A stretch of DNA of 64,000 bases. Origin: Candidatus Magnetocorallium paracelense. GTDB lineage: Bacteria > Nitrospirota > Thermodesulfovibrionia > Thermodesulfovibrionales > Magnetobacteriaceae. Location: the NCBI GenBank assembly GCA_029001845.1, contig JAREWP010000077.1, forward strand, positions 1 through 64,000. Reading direction: 5' to 3'. Below, in pieces: positions 17,086 through 24,218 of the stretch (within the stretch, counting starts at the first letter, position 1; each line of letters begins with the position of its first letter). The position numbers were made by a program, and so were the translations under genes. The notes below the pieces were generated by a model. The model saw nothing but the letters and a program-made list of their open reading frames with translations. It was not told the origin of the DNA and ran no database searches.

Positions 17086-17418
17086 ATGGAGGGACTTATG
17101 GAAGAAATAGTACGGGAACTTAATACTTTAATCGAGGAAAACGGCTGGCAGAGTAATTTTGACAAAGCTGTCAAAATGGCTCAAGATCATGAAATTTACA
17201 ACTTTCCGGAGCTTCAGAAGTGGAACGATTACAGGGGTTATCTCGAATGGCTTAACCATCTGGTGCATTGGGCGCCGAGAGAGCGCGGAGATACACGATT
17301 TGTCTATGACAAAATTACGGAATTCTACTTTATCCTGGATCAGGAGCCGGTAAAAAAGCTTCAAAGTCCTATAACTCCGGGAGGTTGCAGTCAGGAATTG
17401 ACTCCCCTGTCAAAGTGA
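17086..17418 (+). CDS. Phosphatidylserine decarboxylase-like enzyme, N-terminal part (before in-frame TGA)
   Basis: 110 residues; the ATG at 17098 (MEEIVRELNTLIEENGW) after ATGGAGGGACTT is the likelier start. It matches the N-terminal extension (PSDC-type) of a subgroup of phosphatidylserine decarboxylases: EWLNHLVHWAPRERGDTRFV, then YDKITEFYFILDQE. It stops at TGA 17416-17418, and the next frame (from 17422) continues in the same reading phase with the catalytic domain. The two were one gene: a single-codon interruption separates LTPLSK from IVKFAKSWGSYLD. Either a nonsense mutation, a sequence error, or two separate chains. Confidence 0.75.
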   Translation: MEGLMEEIVRELNTLIEENGWQSNFDKAVKMAQDHEIYNFPELQKWNDYRGYLEWLNHLVHWAPRERGDTRFVYDKITEFYFILDQEPVKKLQSPITPGGCSQELTPLSK

Positions 17419-17421
17419 ATC

Positions 17422-18267
17422 GTGAAGTTTGCAAAATCATGGGGTTCTTACCTCGATACGACCGATTCGGCAAAACATATCAGGACCTTTAAAGACGATC
17501 CTGTCTTTAATTGGGACGAATACATGCCCCCTCCGGCAAGTTACCTGCCTGAAGACGATTATAAAGCCTATAGAACATTCAATCAGTTTTTCGCGCGTCA
17601 TACAAAACCGGGAATGCGGCCTATCGCGGGACTGACAGACAACAGTATCGTTGTTTCTCCTGCTGATTCAACCTTTGTAGGGTGGTGGCAAATCAGCGAG
17701 AAATCTAAGATCTATGTTGAGCAAAATAAGCTCAATGTCAAAGGCATCCAGTGGAGCATTCATCAACTGCTTGAAGGCAGCGATTATGCAGATCGCTTTA
17801 AGGGAGGCATCTTCACGCACAGCTTTCTCAATACATTCGATTATCATCGCTGGCACACGCCGGTGCAGGGCAAGGTTTTAGAGGCGCGAGTGATTCAGGG
17901 GCAGGCTTTTCTCGATGTTAAAGTAAAAAAAGCAAAAGTAGACGGTAAGAAAGTTCATGCACTGAATGCCCTGGACGGCACGGGATACCAATTTCTTCAA
18001 ACCCGTGGTCTCGTTATAATTGATTCCCCTATAGGCCTGGTAGCCTGTCTGCCAATGGGAATGGCTCAGGTTTCGTCAGTCGTCCTTACGGCGGAACCGG
18101 GAGTAACTCTCCACAAAGGAGAAGAACTGGGGTACTTTCAGTTCGGCGGTTCAGACTTTGTTATGGTCTTTGAAAGATCGAGCAATATCAACCTGACTGC
18201 TCAGCCAAACGTACACTATCAACAAGGAACTGCAATAGGAACAGCCTATCCCTATGGAATGAAGTAA
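17422..18267 (+). CDS. Phosphatidylserine decarboxylase-like enzyme, catalytic part (after in-frame TGA)
   Basis: 281 residues in the same phase as 17086-17418. It contains FNQFFARHTKPGMRPIAG, VVSPADSTFVGWW, GGIFTHSFLNTFDYHRWHTP (the catalytic His region), LVACLPMGMAQVSSVVLTAE and YFQFGGSDFVMVFERSSN, where GGS is the expected self-cleavage site creating the pyruvoyl group. The family converts phosphatidylserine or a related amino acid substrate by decarboxylation; this PSDC-type subgroup includes soluble amino acid decarboxylases, so the substrate is open. The GTG at 17422 has no ribosome site, which argues that independent translation would be poor. It lies 27 bases before the octaheme cytochrome gene, suggesting one transcript. 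Confidence 0.8.
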   Translation: MKFAKSWGSYLDTTDSAKHIRTFKDDPVFNWDEYMPPPASYLPEDDYKAYRTFNQFFARHTKPGMRPIAGLTDNSIVVSPADSTFVGWWQISEKSKIYVEQNKLNVKGIQWSIHQLLEGSDYADRFKGGIFTHSFLNTFDYHRWHTPVQGKVLEARVIQGQAFLDVKVKKAKVDGKKVHALNALDGTGYQFLQTRGLVIIDSPIGLVACLPMGMAQVSSVVLTAEPGVTLHKGEELGYFQFGGSDFVMVFERSSNINLTAQPNVHYQQGTAIGTAYPYGMK

Positions 18268-18315
18268 AAGAGGGGTGTTACTTTATTTCCGGCAATGCCG
18301 GGTCAGGATGCAAAT

Positions 18316-19737
18316 ATGAAAAATTGTAATTTATTACTTTTGATTTTAGCTTTTTCTTTTATTTTTTTACTTTATTTTTTCATGCCGGCCACGGCTCAGG
18401 CGGAACCCGGCGGTCAATGCATCGTGTGCCACAGCCGGGAGGATACAATGCCCGGCCTGTATAAGGAATATCTTAGCAGCAAACATTCTAAAGAGGGCAT
18501 TACCTGCATAGACTGCCACGGCGCCGTAAAAGGGAGCCCATCGGCATTTAAACACTACAACGAATTTATTTCTATCATCGTATCGCCGAATAAATGTAAG
18601 CGTTGCCATGAAATAGAGGTTTTACAGTTCAATGAATCAGCCCACTACAGGGCTCGTGAACTTGTAACAAAAGGATTTGGAGCCTATTTTCTCAATCACA
18701 TTGCAGGATCGCCGCATTTTAGGGAGAATCGCTTAAAAGAAGCTCCCGGAACAAACGGGTGCCTCAGATGCCATGGCTCGGACATTAGAATGAATCCGAA
18801 AAAACCGGGGCACCCCACTCCGGACACCTGGCCCAACTCCGGTATTGGCCGAAAAAACCCTGACGGTTCAACAGGCAATTGCGCAGCCTGCCATGAAAGG
18901 CACGAGTTTTCCATAGCACAGGCAAGGCGACCTGAAAGCTGCGCCAATTGTCACAATCGTGAAGGCGGGGACCCTCAGTACGAAGCATATACTACATCGA
19001 GGCACGGAAAGACTTACTATTCGGAAACAGATCAAATGAATCTCAATTCCGAGGAGTGGATTGCAGGTAAAGACTATTTCGCCGCCCCTACATGCGCTAC
19101 CTGCCATATGTCGGCAACCATTAACATGAAGGCCACGCACAATATTAACGAGCGGTTGGACTGGAATACACTCTTACAACATACGAACGCGCTGGCTGTT
19201 AAAGAAAAATGCGGTCTTCCTTTCGATATCGACTACGATCAACCAAAAGTCAAATCGGAACGACGGGCGAATATGGAAAATGTATGCCTTGCCTGCCACT
19301 CCTCAATTTTTACAAATAATTTCTTTGACCAATACATAAGCGAAGTCGAATACTTCAAAGAAAAAAGACTCGTTCCCGGTAAACAACTTTTCCTTGCGGC
19401 AACGAAAGTATATGAGGCTGTCGAAGGCGATGGGTATCAATTTTTCACACACTCTCTCGATTATACCTGGTGGGGTATGTGCAACGGAAACACAAAGGCT
19501 GCGCACAGCGGAGCGGCGATGATGTCTCCCGGACTTGTAGAACAGGGAAACGGCGATGTCGCCTCGGCATGGTACACAGGATTTATCCCTCAGGTTTACG
19601 GGCTTATGAAAGAGTATGAGGGCGATAAAGACGTTGGAGAGGAAGTAAAAAAAGCCGTTAAAGAGCTTAAAAGGGTGTACCATAAGTTAAAGAAGGAACC
19701 TTTATACGGGCCTTGGCCTTATTTCAAGGAAGAGTAG
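18316..19737 (+). CDS. Octaheme c-type cytochrome, hydroxylamine oxidoreductase-like
   Basis: Signal peptide MKNCNLLLLILAFSFIFLLY to ATAQA, then eight CxxCH haem motifs: CIVCH, CIDCH, CKRCH, CLRCH, CAACH, CANCH, CATCH and CLACH. The spacing and the length (about 473 residues from this start) suit the octaheme HAO/octaheme nitrite reductase superfamily; the C-terminal part is helical and haem-free (WWGMCNGNTKAAHSG, AWYTGFIPQVYG). The family oxidises hydroxylamine or reduces nitrite/hydroxylamine in the periplasm. I could not decide whether the cross-linking Tyr that marks oxidative HAO is present. An upstream ATG at 18295 would add seven residues; 18316 gives a cleaner signal peptide and follows AGGA. 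Confidence 0.85.
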   Translation: MKNCNLLLLILAFSFIFLLYFFMPATAQAEPGGQCIVCHSREDTMPGLYKEYLSSKHSKEGITCIDCHGAVKGSPSAFKHYNEFISIIVSPNKCKRCHEIEVLQFNESAHYRARELVTKGFGAYFLNHIAGSPHFRENRLKEAPGTNGCLRCHGSDIRMNPKKPGHPTPDTWPNSGIGRKNPDGSTGNCAACHERHEFSIAQARRPESCANCHNREGGDPQYEAYTTSRHGKTYYSETDQMNLNSEEWIAGKDYFAAPTCATCHMSATINMKATHNINERLDWNTLLQHTNALAVKEKCGLPFDIDYDQPKVKSERRANMENVCLACHSSIFTNNFFDQYISEVEYFKEKRLVPGKQLFLAATKVYEAVEGDGYQFFTHSLDYTWWGMCNGNTKAAHSGAAMMSPGLVEQGNGDVASAWYTGFIPQVYGLMKEYEGDKDVGEEVKKAVKELKRVYHKLKKEPLYGPWPYFKEE

Positions 19738-19776
19738 ATCTACTCCGTCATCTTTCTCTATAGGCGCGGATTCAGG

Positions 19777-19880
19777 TTAAGCTGCTTAAGCCTTACTCCC
19801 TCTCCCCCTTTGAAGGGGGAGAGGGTTGGGGTGAGGGGGTACGATATAGTACTCGATAGGGTAACGTTTCTCCACCATCG
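19777..19880 (+). repeat. Dispersed CTCTCCCCC repeat, left bracket of the accessory island
   Basis: A small hairpin CTCTCCCCCTTTGAAGGGGG, then GGGTTGGGGTGAGGGGG, followed by a specific flank ACTCGATAGGGTAACG.TTCTCC. The same hairpin and the same flank occur inverted at 29309-29420. At 19926-19960 a second hairpin (GGGGCAGACACACAGGTCTG) resembles the REP units further on. Confidence 0.75.
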
Positions 19881-20036
19881 CCCCGGCCGGCGTCCGTGTT
19901 GGCCGATACGCTTGCTCATTCGCCACCGCCGGGGCAGACACACAGGTCTGCCCCTACATTTTATTTATGACTCGCAAACCCGCATAAAATTAATGAAAAT
20001 TCCTGTGCATTGAAGTTACAACAAAAGGAGTAAAAA

Positions 20037-21488
20037 ATGAAAAAAGATAAAGACATTGTTATGCAGTTTCCCGCTAATCCCGGTTGTTCTCAATGGATTA
20101 CACCCAATGTAAAAAGCTACGCCGGATTGGCGCCTTCCTCAAAACCCGATAGTTTTATAAGAGGTGAACCAGATAGTGAAGAGAATCTCTTTTACTGGTT
20201 TTTTGAGTGCCAAAAATGCAAAGACGAAGATGATGTTACAAATTATCCCCTTACCATCTGGCTAAACGGCGGCCCCGGCGGTCCTTCCACTTACGGACTT
20301 CTCCAGGAAAACGGCCCCTATCTGATGAAAGACGAGGAAAAAGGCGTAATTGTCGAAAACCCCTTTTCATGGAATACTGAAATGCATCTCCTCTATTGGG
20401 ATCAGCCTTATTGGACAGGTTACAGCTATGCATATAAAAACGGTAAGAAGTTGTATGCAAAAAGTGAAGCTCAATTAAGCACTGCTCTCTATTACGCCAT
20501 GGAATATTTCTACGAACAACATCCCCAGTACAGAGAATGCGATCTTTATATTACAGGTGAAAGTTATGCAGGTAAGTACATACCCAATATTGCCTTGAAA
20601 TTTTTAGAGATGAACGATAAAAGAGCAGGAAAACCGATCAACCTGAAGGGAATTGCCCTGGGAGACGGCTGGATGTATCCTGCTATTCAGGTTGCAGGTC
20701 AACTGTCATACGCCTTTGAAATGGGTTTCCTCGATAGGAGGCAATTTAATTACCTGAAAGAGATGAACGATCAATTATTAAAACTAATTGAGAAAGAAGA
20801 TTGGAAAAACGGGTTTAAACTGTGCGCAAAAATCGATAGTTTAATGCTCAAATGCGGAGGCAATCCGGAAATCTACGATGTCAGACGATGGACTTCCCCG
20901 CCTGATTATCTAAACGCCTATTTTGACACGGTAGAAGTAAAAAAAGCCTTAAATGTAAGCCCTTCGGCCATATGGTATTCAGCAGACGATACAGGACCTG
21001 TCCCGGAAAACCTTGTAGACGATAATTTAACCTCTGTTGTCAAAATATTGCATGAGCTGTTAATGAAAGAGACAACGAAGGGAGACCTCCTGCGTATCCT
21101 ATTCTATACAGGAAATTTCGACATGGCCTGTGGGTTCACCGGCACAGAGGAGATCCTCTGGAAATGGATATGGGATCCCGATGGTAATGATGAGATTGGA
21201 CGCCGTTATAGAGAGATGAGAGTAAAATGGCATAAACTCCACCGTCGCGTATGGGGATACAAAGACGATTATAAGAAAACCTATGGCTTTGTAAAGGAAC
21301 TGGACAATTTGATGCAGGTAGTTATCCCTAATTCAGGCCATATGGTTCCCATAAGCCAACCGGAGATATCGCGTGAGATGATATATAACTTTATTTTTAA
21401 GGGGAGTTTTCCGGGTTACGATCCGTTAGACTGCGATTTGCCGTATAAATGGGAGGAGGATGACTGCAAAGAGTCGAGAATCTCCTGA
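20037..21488 (+). CDS. Serine carboxypeptidase (peptidase family S10)
   Basis: 483 residues. Family landmarks: WLNGGPGGPSTYGLLQENGP (oxyanion region; most members have GPGCSS), LLYWDQPYWTGYSYAY, LYITGESYAGKYIPNIAL with the nucleophile Ser, FYTGNFDMACGFTGTEE with the catalytic Asp, and PNSGHMVPISQPE with the catalytic His. All three catalytic residues are present. Family enzymes cleave C-terminal residues at acid pH and are usually lysosomal or secreted eukaryotic proteins. Here no signal peptide is visible, so the protein appears cytosolic. AAAAGGAG precedes the ATG. It lies inside the repeat-bracketed island and has no enzyme partner, which fits acquisition by transfer. Confidence 0.85.
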   Translation: MKKDKDIVMQFPANPGCSQWITPNVKSYAGLAPSSKPDSFIRGEPDSEENLFYWFFECQKCKDEDDVTNYPLTIWLNGGPGGPSTYGLLQENGPYLMKDEEKGVIVENPFSWNTEMHLLYWDQPYWTGYSYAYKNGKKLYAKSEAQLSTALYYAMEYFYEQHPQYRECDLYITGESYAGKYIPNIALKFLEMNDKRAGKPINLKGIALGDGWMYPAIQVAGQLSYAFEMGFLDRRQFNYLKEMNDQLLKLIEKEDWKNGFKLCAKIDSLMLKCGGNPEIYDVRRWTSPPDYLNAYFDTVEVKKALNVSPSAIWYSADDTGPVPENLVDDNLTSVVKILHELLMKETTKGDLLRILFYTGNFDMACGFTGTEEILWKWIWDPDGNDEIGRRYREMRVKWHKLHRRVWGYKDDYKKTYGFVKELDNLMQVVIPNSGHMVPISQPEISREMIYNFIFKGSFPGYDPLDCDLPYKWEEDDCKESRIS

Positions 21489-21519
21489 AATATTTGTTTC
21501 CATCTATAATCCATAGATT

Positions 21520-21706
21520 GTAGGGGCAGACCTATGTGTCTGCCCCACTACGGTACGCCCCGACAAAGGCGTATCATGTGCGGTATCCGGGAAACACACA
21601 TAACGGTTCATCAACACAAATGTGACGGGGTCGAAAACAGGGTGGGGCGAACAGGTGGAATGGTGTCGAAAACGCGAATGGGGCGAACACACAGGTTCGC
21701 CCCTAC
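21520..21706. repeat. REP composite unit 1
   Basis: About 187 bases bounded by two hairpins: GTAGGGGCAGACC.ATGTG.CTGCCCC at the left and GGGGCGAACACACAGGTTCG CCCCTAC at the right. The middle (GGCGTATCATGT, GGGAAACACACATA, TTCATCAACAC) recurs in units 3 and 4. It lies between the carboxypeptidase and the transposase gene. Confidence 0.8.
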
Positions 21707-21743
21707 GATGGGGAAAAGGATTTAACATAAATTTTGCCAGACA

Positions 21744-22406
21744 ATGAAATATAATCGTAACATCTATAATCGTTGTTCCATCAGATTGAAAAATTATGAT
21801 TATTCTCAACAGGGATTCTATTTCCCCACAATATGCACACAGGATCGATTAAACCTGTTTGGTGAAATTGTTGATGAAAAAATGGCGCTCAATGACGCCG
21901 GGCAAATGGTTGAAAAATGGTATCTCGAATTGAAAAACAAATTCCTTGACATCAAACTTCACGATTACATAATCATGCCAAATCACATCCATTTTATCAT
22001 TCAAAACCTAGGGGCAGACCTGAGTGTCCGCCCTGACAATTCGGGAAGATATACAAAGGATCGTGATGAATACACGTCAGGGGCAAACAAATATGTACAG
22101 GGTATGGATAAACACGAACGAAGCCGGTGCGAACAGGCGGAATGGTGTCTAAAACACGAGTGGGGCGAACACACAGGTTCGCCCCTACAGAGTATTGTCC
22201 AATGGTTCAAGACAATGACCACAAACGAATATATACGTAGGGCAAAACAATATGGGTGGCAGCCGTTCCCCGGCAAATTGTGGCAGCGAAATTATTACGA
22301 ACATATCGTACGCAATGAAACATCATATTTAAAACTATCGGAATATATTATGAACAATCCGTTGAATTGGAAAGAAGACGATTATTATGATTCACAAAAT
22401 CAATAA
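21744..22406 (+). CDS. REP-associated tyrosine transposase (RAYT, Y1/HUH type)
   Basis: 220 residues. NYDYSQQGFYFPTICTQDR is the family start, IIMPNHIHFIIQN holds the HUH metal site, and the end WQRNYYEHIVRNETSYLKL, SEYIMNNPLNWKED carries the active Tyr region. Such enzymes mobilise REP hairpins. A complete in-frame REP composite unit (22009-22188) sits inside the gene and encodes about 60 residues (GADLSVRPDN to GEHTGSPLQ) between the HUH and Tyr parts; the family tolerates variable inserts here. No clear ribosome site. The flanks are four composite units plus a decayed second 3' copy. Confidence 0.85.
   Translation: MKYNRNIYNRCSIRLKNYDYSQQGFYFPTICTQDRLNLFGEIVDEKMALNDAGQMVEKWYLELKNKFLDIKLHDYIIMPNHIHFIIQNLGADLSVRPDNSGRYTKDRDEYTSGANKYVQGMDKHERSRCEQAEWCLKHEWGEHTGSPLQSIVQWFKTMTTNEYIRRAKQYGWQPFPGKLWQRNYYEHIVRNETSYLKLSEYIMNNPLNWKEDDYYDSQNQ
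22009..22188. repeat. REP composite unit 2, inside the RAYT gene
   Basis: Begins TAGGGGCAGACCTGAGTGTC and ends GCGAACACACAGGTTCGCCC plus CTAC. Its length of 180 bases is a multiple of three, so it is read through without a stop as part of the transposase. Confidence 0.75.
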
Positions 22407-22411
22407 ATCAT

Positions 22412-22598
22412 GTAGGGGCAGACCTATGTGTCTGCCCCACTACGGTACGGCCCGACAAAGGCGTATCATGTACGGTATATGGGAAACACACATACGTTTC
22501 ATCAATACAAATGTAATGTAGGCAAATCAAGGGGCGGTGCGGACAGGCGGGACGGTGTCGAAAGCGCGTGTGGGGCGAACACACAGGTACGCCCCTAC
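22412..22598. repeat. REP composite unit 3
   Basis: 187-base unit with the same left and right hairpins as unit 1. It starts six bases after the transposase stop codon and is followed by a second, decayed copy of the transposase 3' end. Confidence 0.8.
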
Positions 22599-22716
22599 AA
22601 AATATTGTGCAATGTCTCAAAACAATAACCACATATTAAAAAATTATCGGAATATCTAAATAGCAATCCGTTGAATTGGAAAGAAGACGATTGCTATGAT
22701 TCACATTATCAAAAAA
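22599..22716 (+). pseudogene. Decayed second copy of the RAYT 3' end
   Basis: AATATTGTGCAATG.CTCAAAACAATAACCACA matches the transposase stretch encoding SIVQWFKTMTTNEY. After a deletion of roughly 90 bases, KLSEYLNSNPLNWKEDD CYDS follows, matching KLSEYIMNNPLNWKEDDYYD of the intact gene. So unit 2 plus the gene end was duplicated in tandem as unit 3 plus this remnant. Confidence 0.75.
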
Positions 22717-22720
22717 TTAT

Positions 22721-22907
22721 GTAGGGGCAGACCTATGTGTCTGCCCCACTGCGGTACGGCCCTATAAAGGCGTATCATGTACGGCATCCGGGAAACACAC
22801 ATAGGGTTCATCAACACTAATGTGACGGAGGCGAATCAAGGGGGGGGGCGAACAGACGAGACGGCGTCGAAAACGCGTGTGGGGCGAACACACAGGTTCG
22901 CCCCTAC
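22721..22907. repeat. REP composite unit 4
   Basis: 187-base unit with both hairpins, highly similar to units 1 and 3. It ends 110 bases before the membrane NTPase system. Confidence 0.8.
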
Positions 22908-23015
22908 AATGGGAAAAAAAATGATATAACATAGACTTATAAAACAATTAGGTAGATAGTAACTTTTTATTAATTAGTGAGTAAGAGGTTTCTATCGGAT
23001 AGGAGATTAAAAATC

Positions 23016-24212
23016 ATGTTTAATTATATTCCTTTTGTATTGGTTGTAAATTTAATTTTATTTATAATAATTGTTATATGGGCAACCAAAGTAAAAAATA
23101 AAACACCTAAGTGGCCAGAACCTACAGAAGGACGTATTAAATTTTCTTGGTTTAAATCATATTTTTTTTATTCCATTGCATTTGCTTGTTGTATAGTGTG
23201 CATTCTAACAGGAGTAGATGAGAGCAATATTGTTTTAAAGGATTCTTATCACGAAGAATCAAAATCCATTAGCAATTTAAATGATAATCTATCACAGCTA
23301 ATGAAGGAGCTGAAGAATTTTCAAAATGAAAATATATCAAAAATAAGAGAAGTCAATGATGAGTTATTGGAAAATCTCAATAAAAAGATCAACATAGAAG
23401 AGCACAAAGATGACACAGCTATTAATATATATTCTTTAGAGAAACGAGTGAAGAGGATATTCGTGCCTTATGAAAGAGATGATGTTAAAGAAGATGAATT
23501 CGATAAAGCCATTTATTATATAAAAAATCGATTCCTTGATGAGCTTAAAGTTATAGACAATCACACATTGGCTCAATCTCTTGCAGACAAATATAAAGCC
23601 TTACTTGATGATGCTGAAAAACATTTAGCAGGTATTCTTGAAAAAAAGATTAAAACAATAGAGACACTTATCTATCAGCGTAAAACTTTTAGAAATATGA
23701 CTATTCTAAAACTGATTTTTATCAATTTTCCATTAATTTTAGGCGGCTTAATAGGTATTGGAATAATCATTTATTCTATAACAAGGGATATAAGAGAGGA
23801 AAAAAGTATAAATAAAGAGATAGGTAAGCGAAAGTCTGATCAGTTACTATCTCTTCTTGACTATTATTTTAAGTATAGTTGTATTGATTCTAAGGCATTG
23901 GAGGACTTGAGGATATTTATAAATTCTTTAAATGATTTATCTGGCTTTCGATCAATTGCCTATATTCAGACAAGAATAACTGTTTTACTTAATGAAGATA
24001 GTGAATCATTGTCTGAGATTATGAAAGAACGTCTTAAAGAAGTACGTAGAATGATTGACGACAATAGACATATATTTGAAAAATTTGAGACTCTTAAAAA
24101 AGACTATGACAGGAAGCTTAAAAGCATAATAGATAATATAAAGCCTATTAAAGAGGATGATGTAGTTAATAAAAAATTAAAAGACTATATTGATCTCCTT
24201 ACTCAACAATAA
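23016..24212 (+). CDS. Coiled-coil membrane protein, partner of the large NTPase
   Basis: 398 residues from the ATG at 23016, chosen because ATAGGAGA lies about ten bases upstream; a GTG at 22977 would add 13 residues without a ribosome site. Membrane segments: about 5-25 (VLVVNLILFIIIVIWA), 47-68 (SYFFYSIAFACCIVCILTG) and 237-258 (INFPLILGGLIGIGIIIYSI). Between the second and third, and after the third, the chain is long charged helix with coiled-coil character (SISNLNDNLSQLMKELKNFQ). No enzymatic motif. The stop lies six bases before the NTPase start, so the two are co-transcribed and probably form one membrane complex. A+T content is visibly higher than in the core genes. No family recognised. 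Confidence 0.8.
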   Translation: MFNYIPFVLVVNLILFIIIVIWATKVKNKTPKWPEPTEGRIKFSWFKSYFFYSIAFACCIVCILTGVDESNIVLKDSYHEESKSISNLNDNLSQLMKELKNFQNENISKIREVNDELLENLNKKINIEEHKDDTAINIYSLEKRVKRIFVPYERDDVKEDEFDKAIYYIKNRFLDELKVIDNHTLAQSLADKYKALLDDAEKHLAGILEKKIKTIETLIYQRKTFRNMTILKLIFINFPLILGGLIGIGIIIYSITRDIREEKSINKEIGKRKSDQLLSLLDYYFKYSCIDSKALEDLRIFINSLNDLSGFRSIAYIQTRITVLLNEDSESLSEIMKERLKEVRRMIDDNRHIFEKFETLKKDYDRKLKSIIDNIKPIKEDDVVNKKLKDYIDLLTQQ

Positions 24213-24218
24213 ACAACC

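Noticed and set aside
17416-17418. Selenocysteine or a reassigned UGA codon in the decarboxylase gene
   Set aside because: No recognisable SECIS hairpin follows, the family does not use Sec there, and UGA serves as stop in many genes here, including the regulated prfB site.
21520-22907. CRISPR array
   Set aside because: Units are about 187 bases with end hairpins and similar middles; there are no short uniform repeats with unique spacers and no cas genes.
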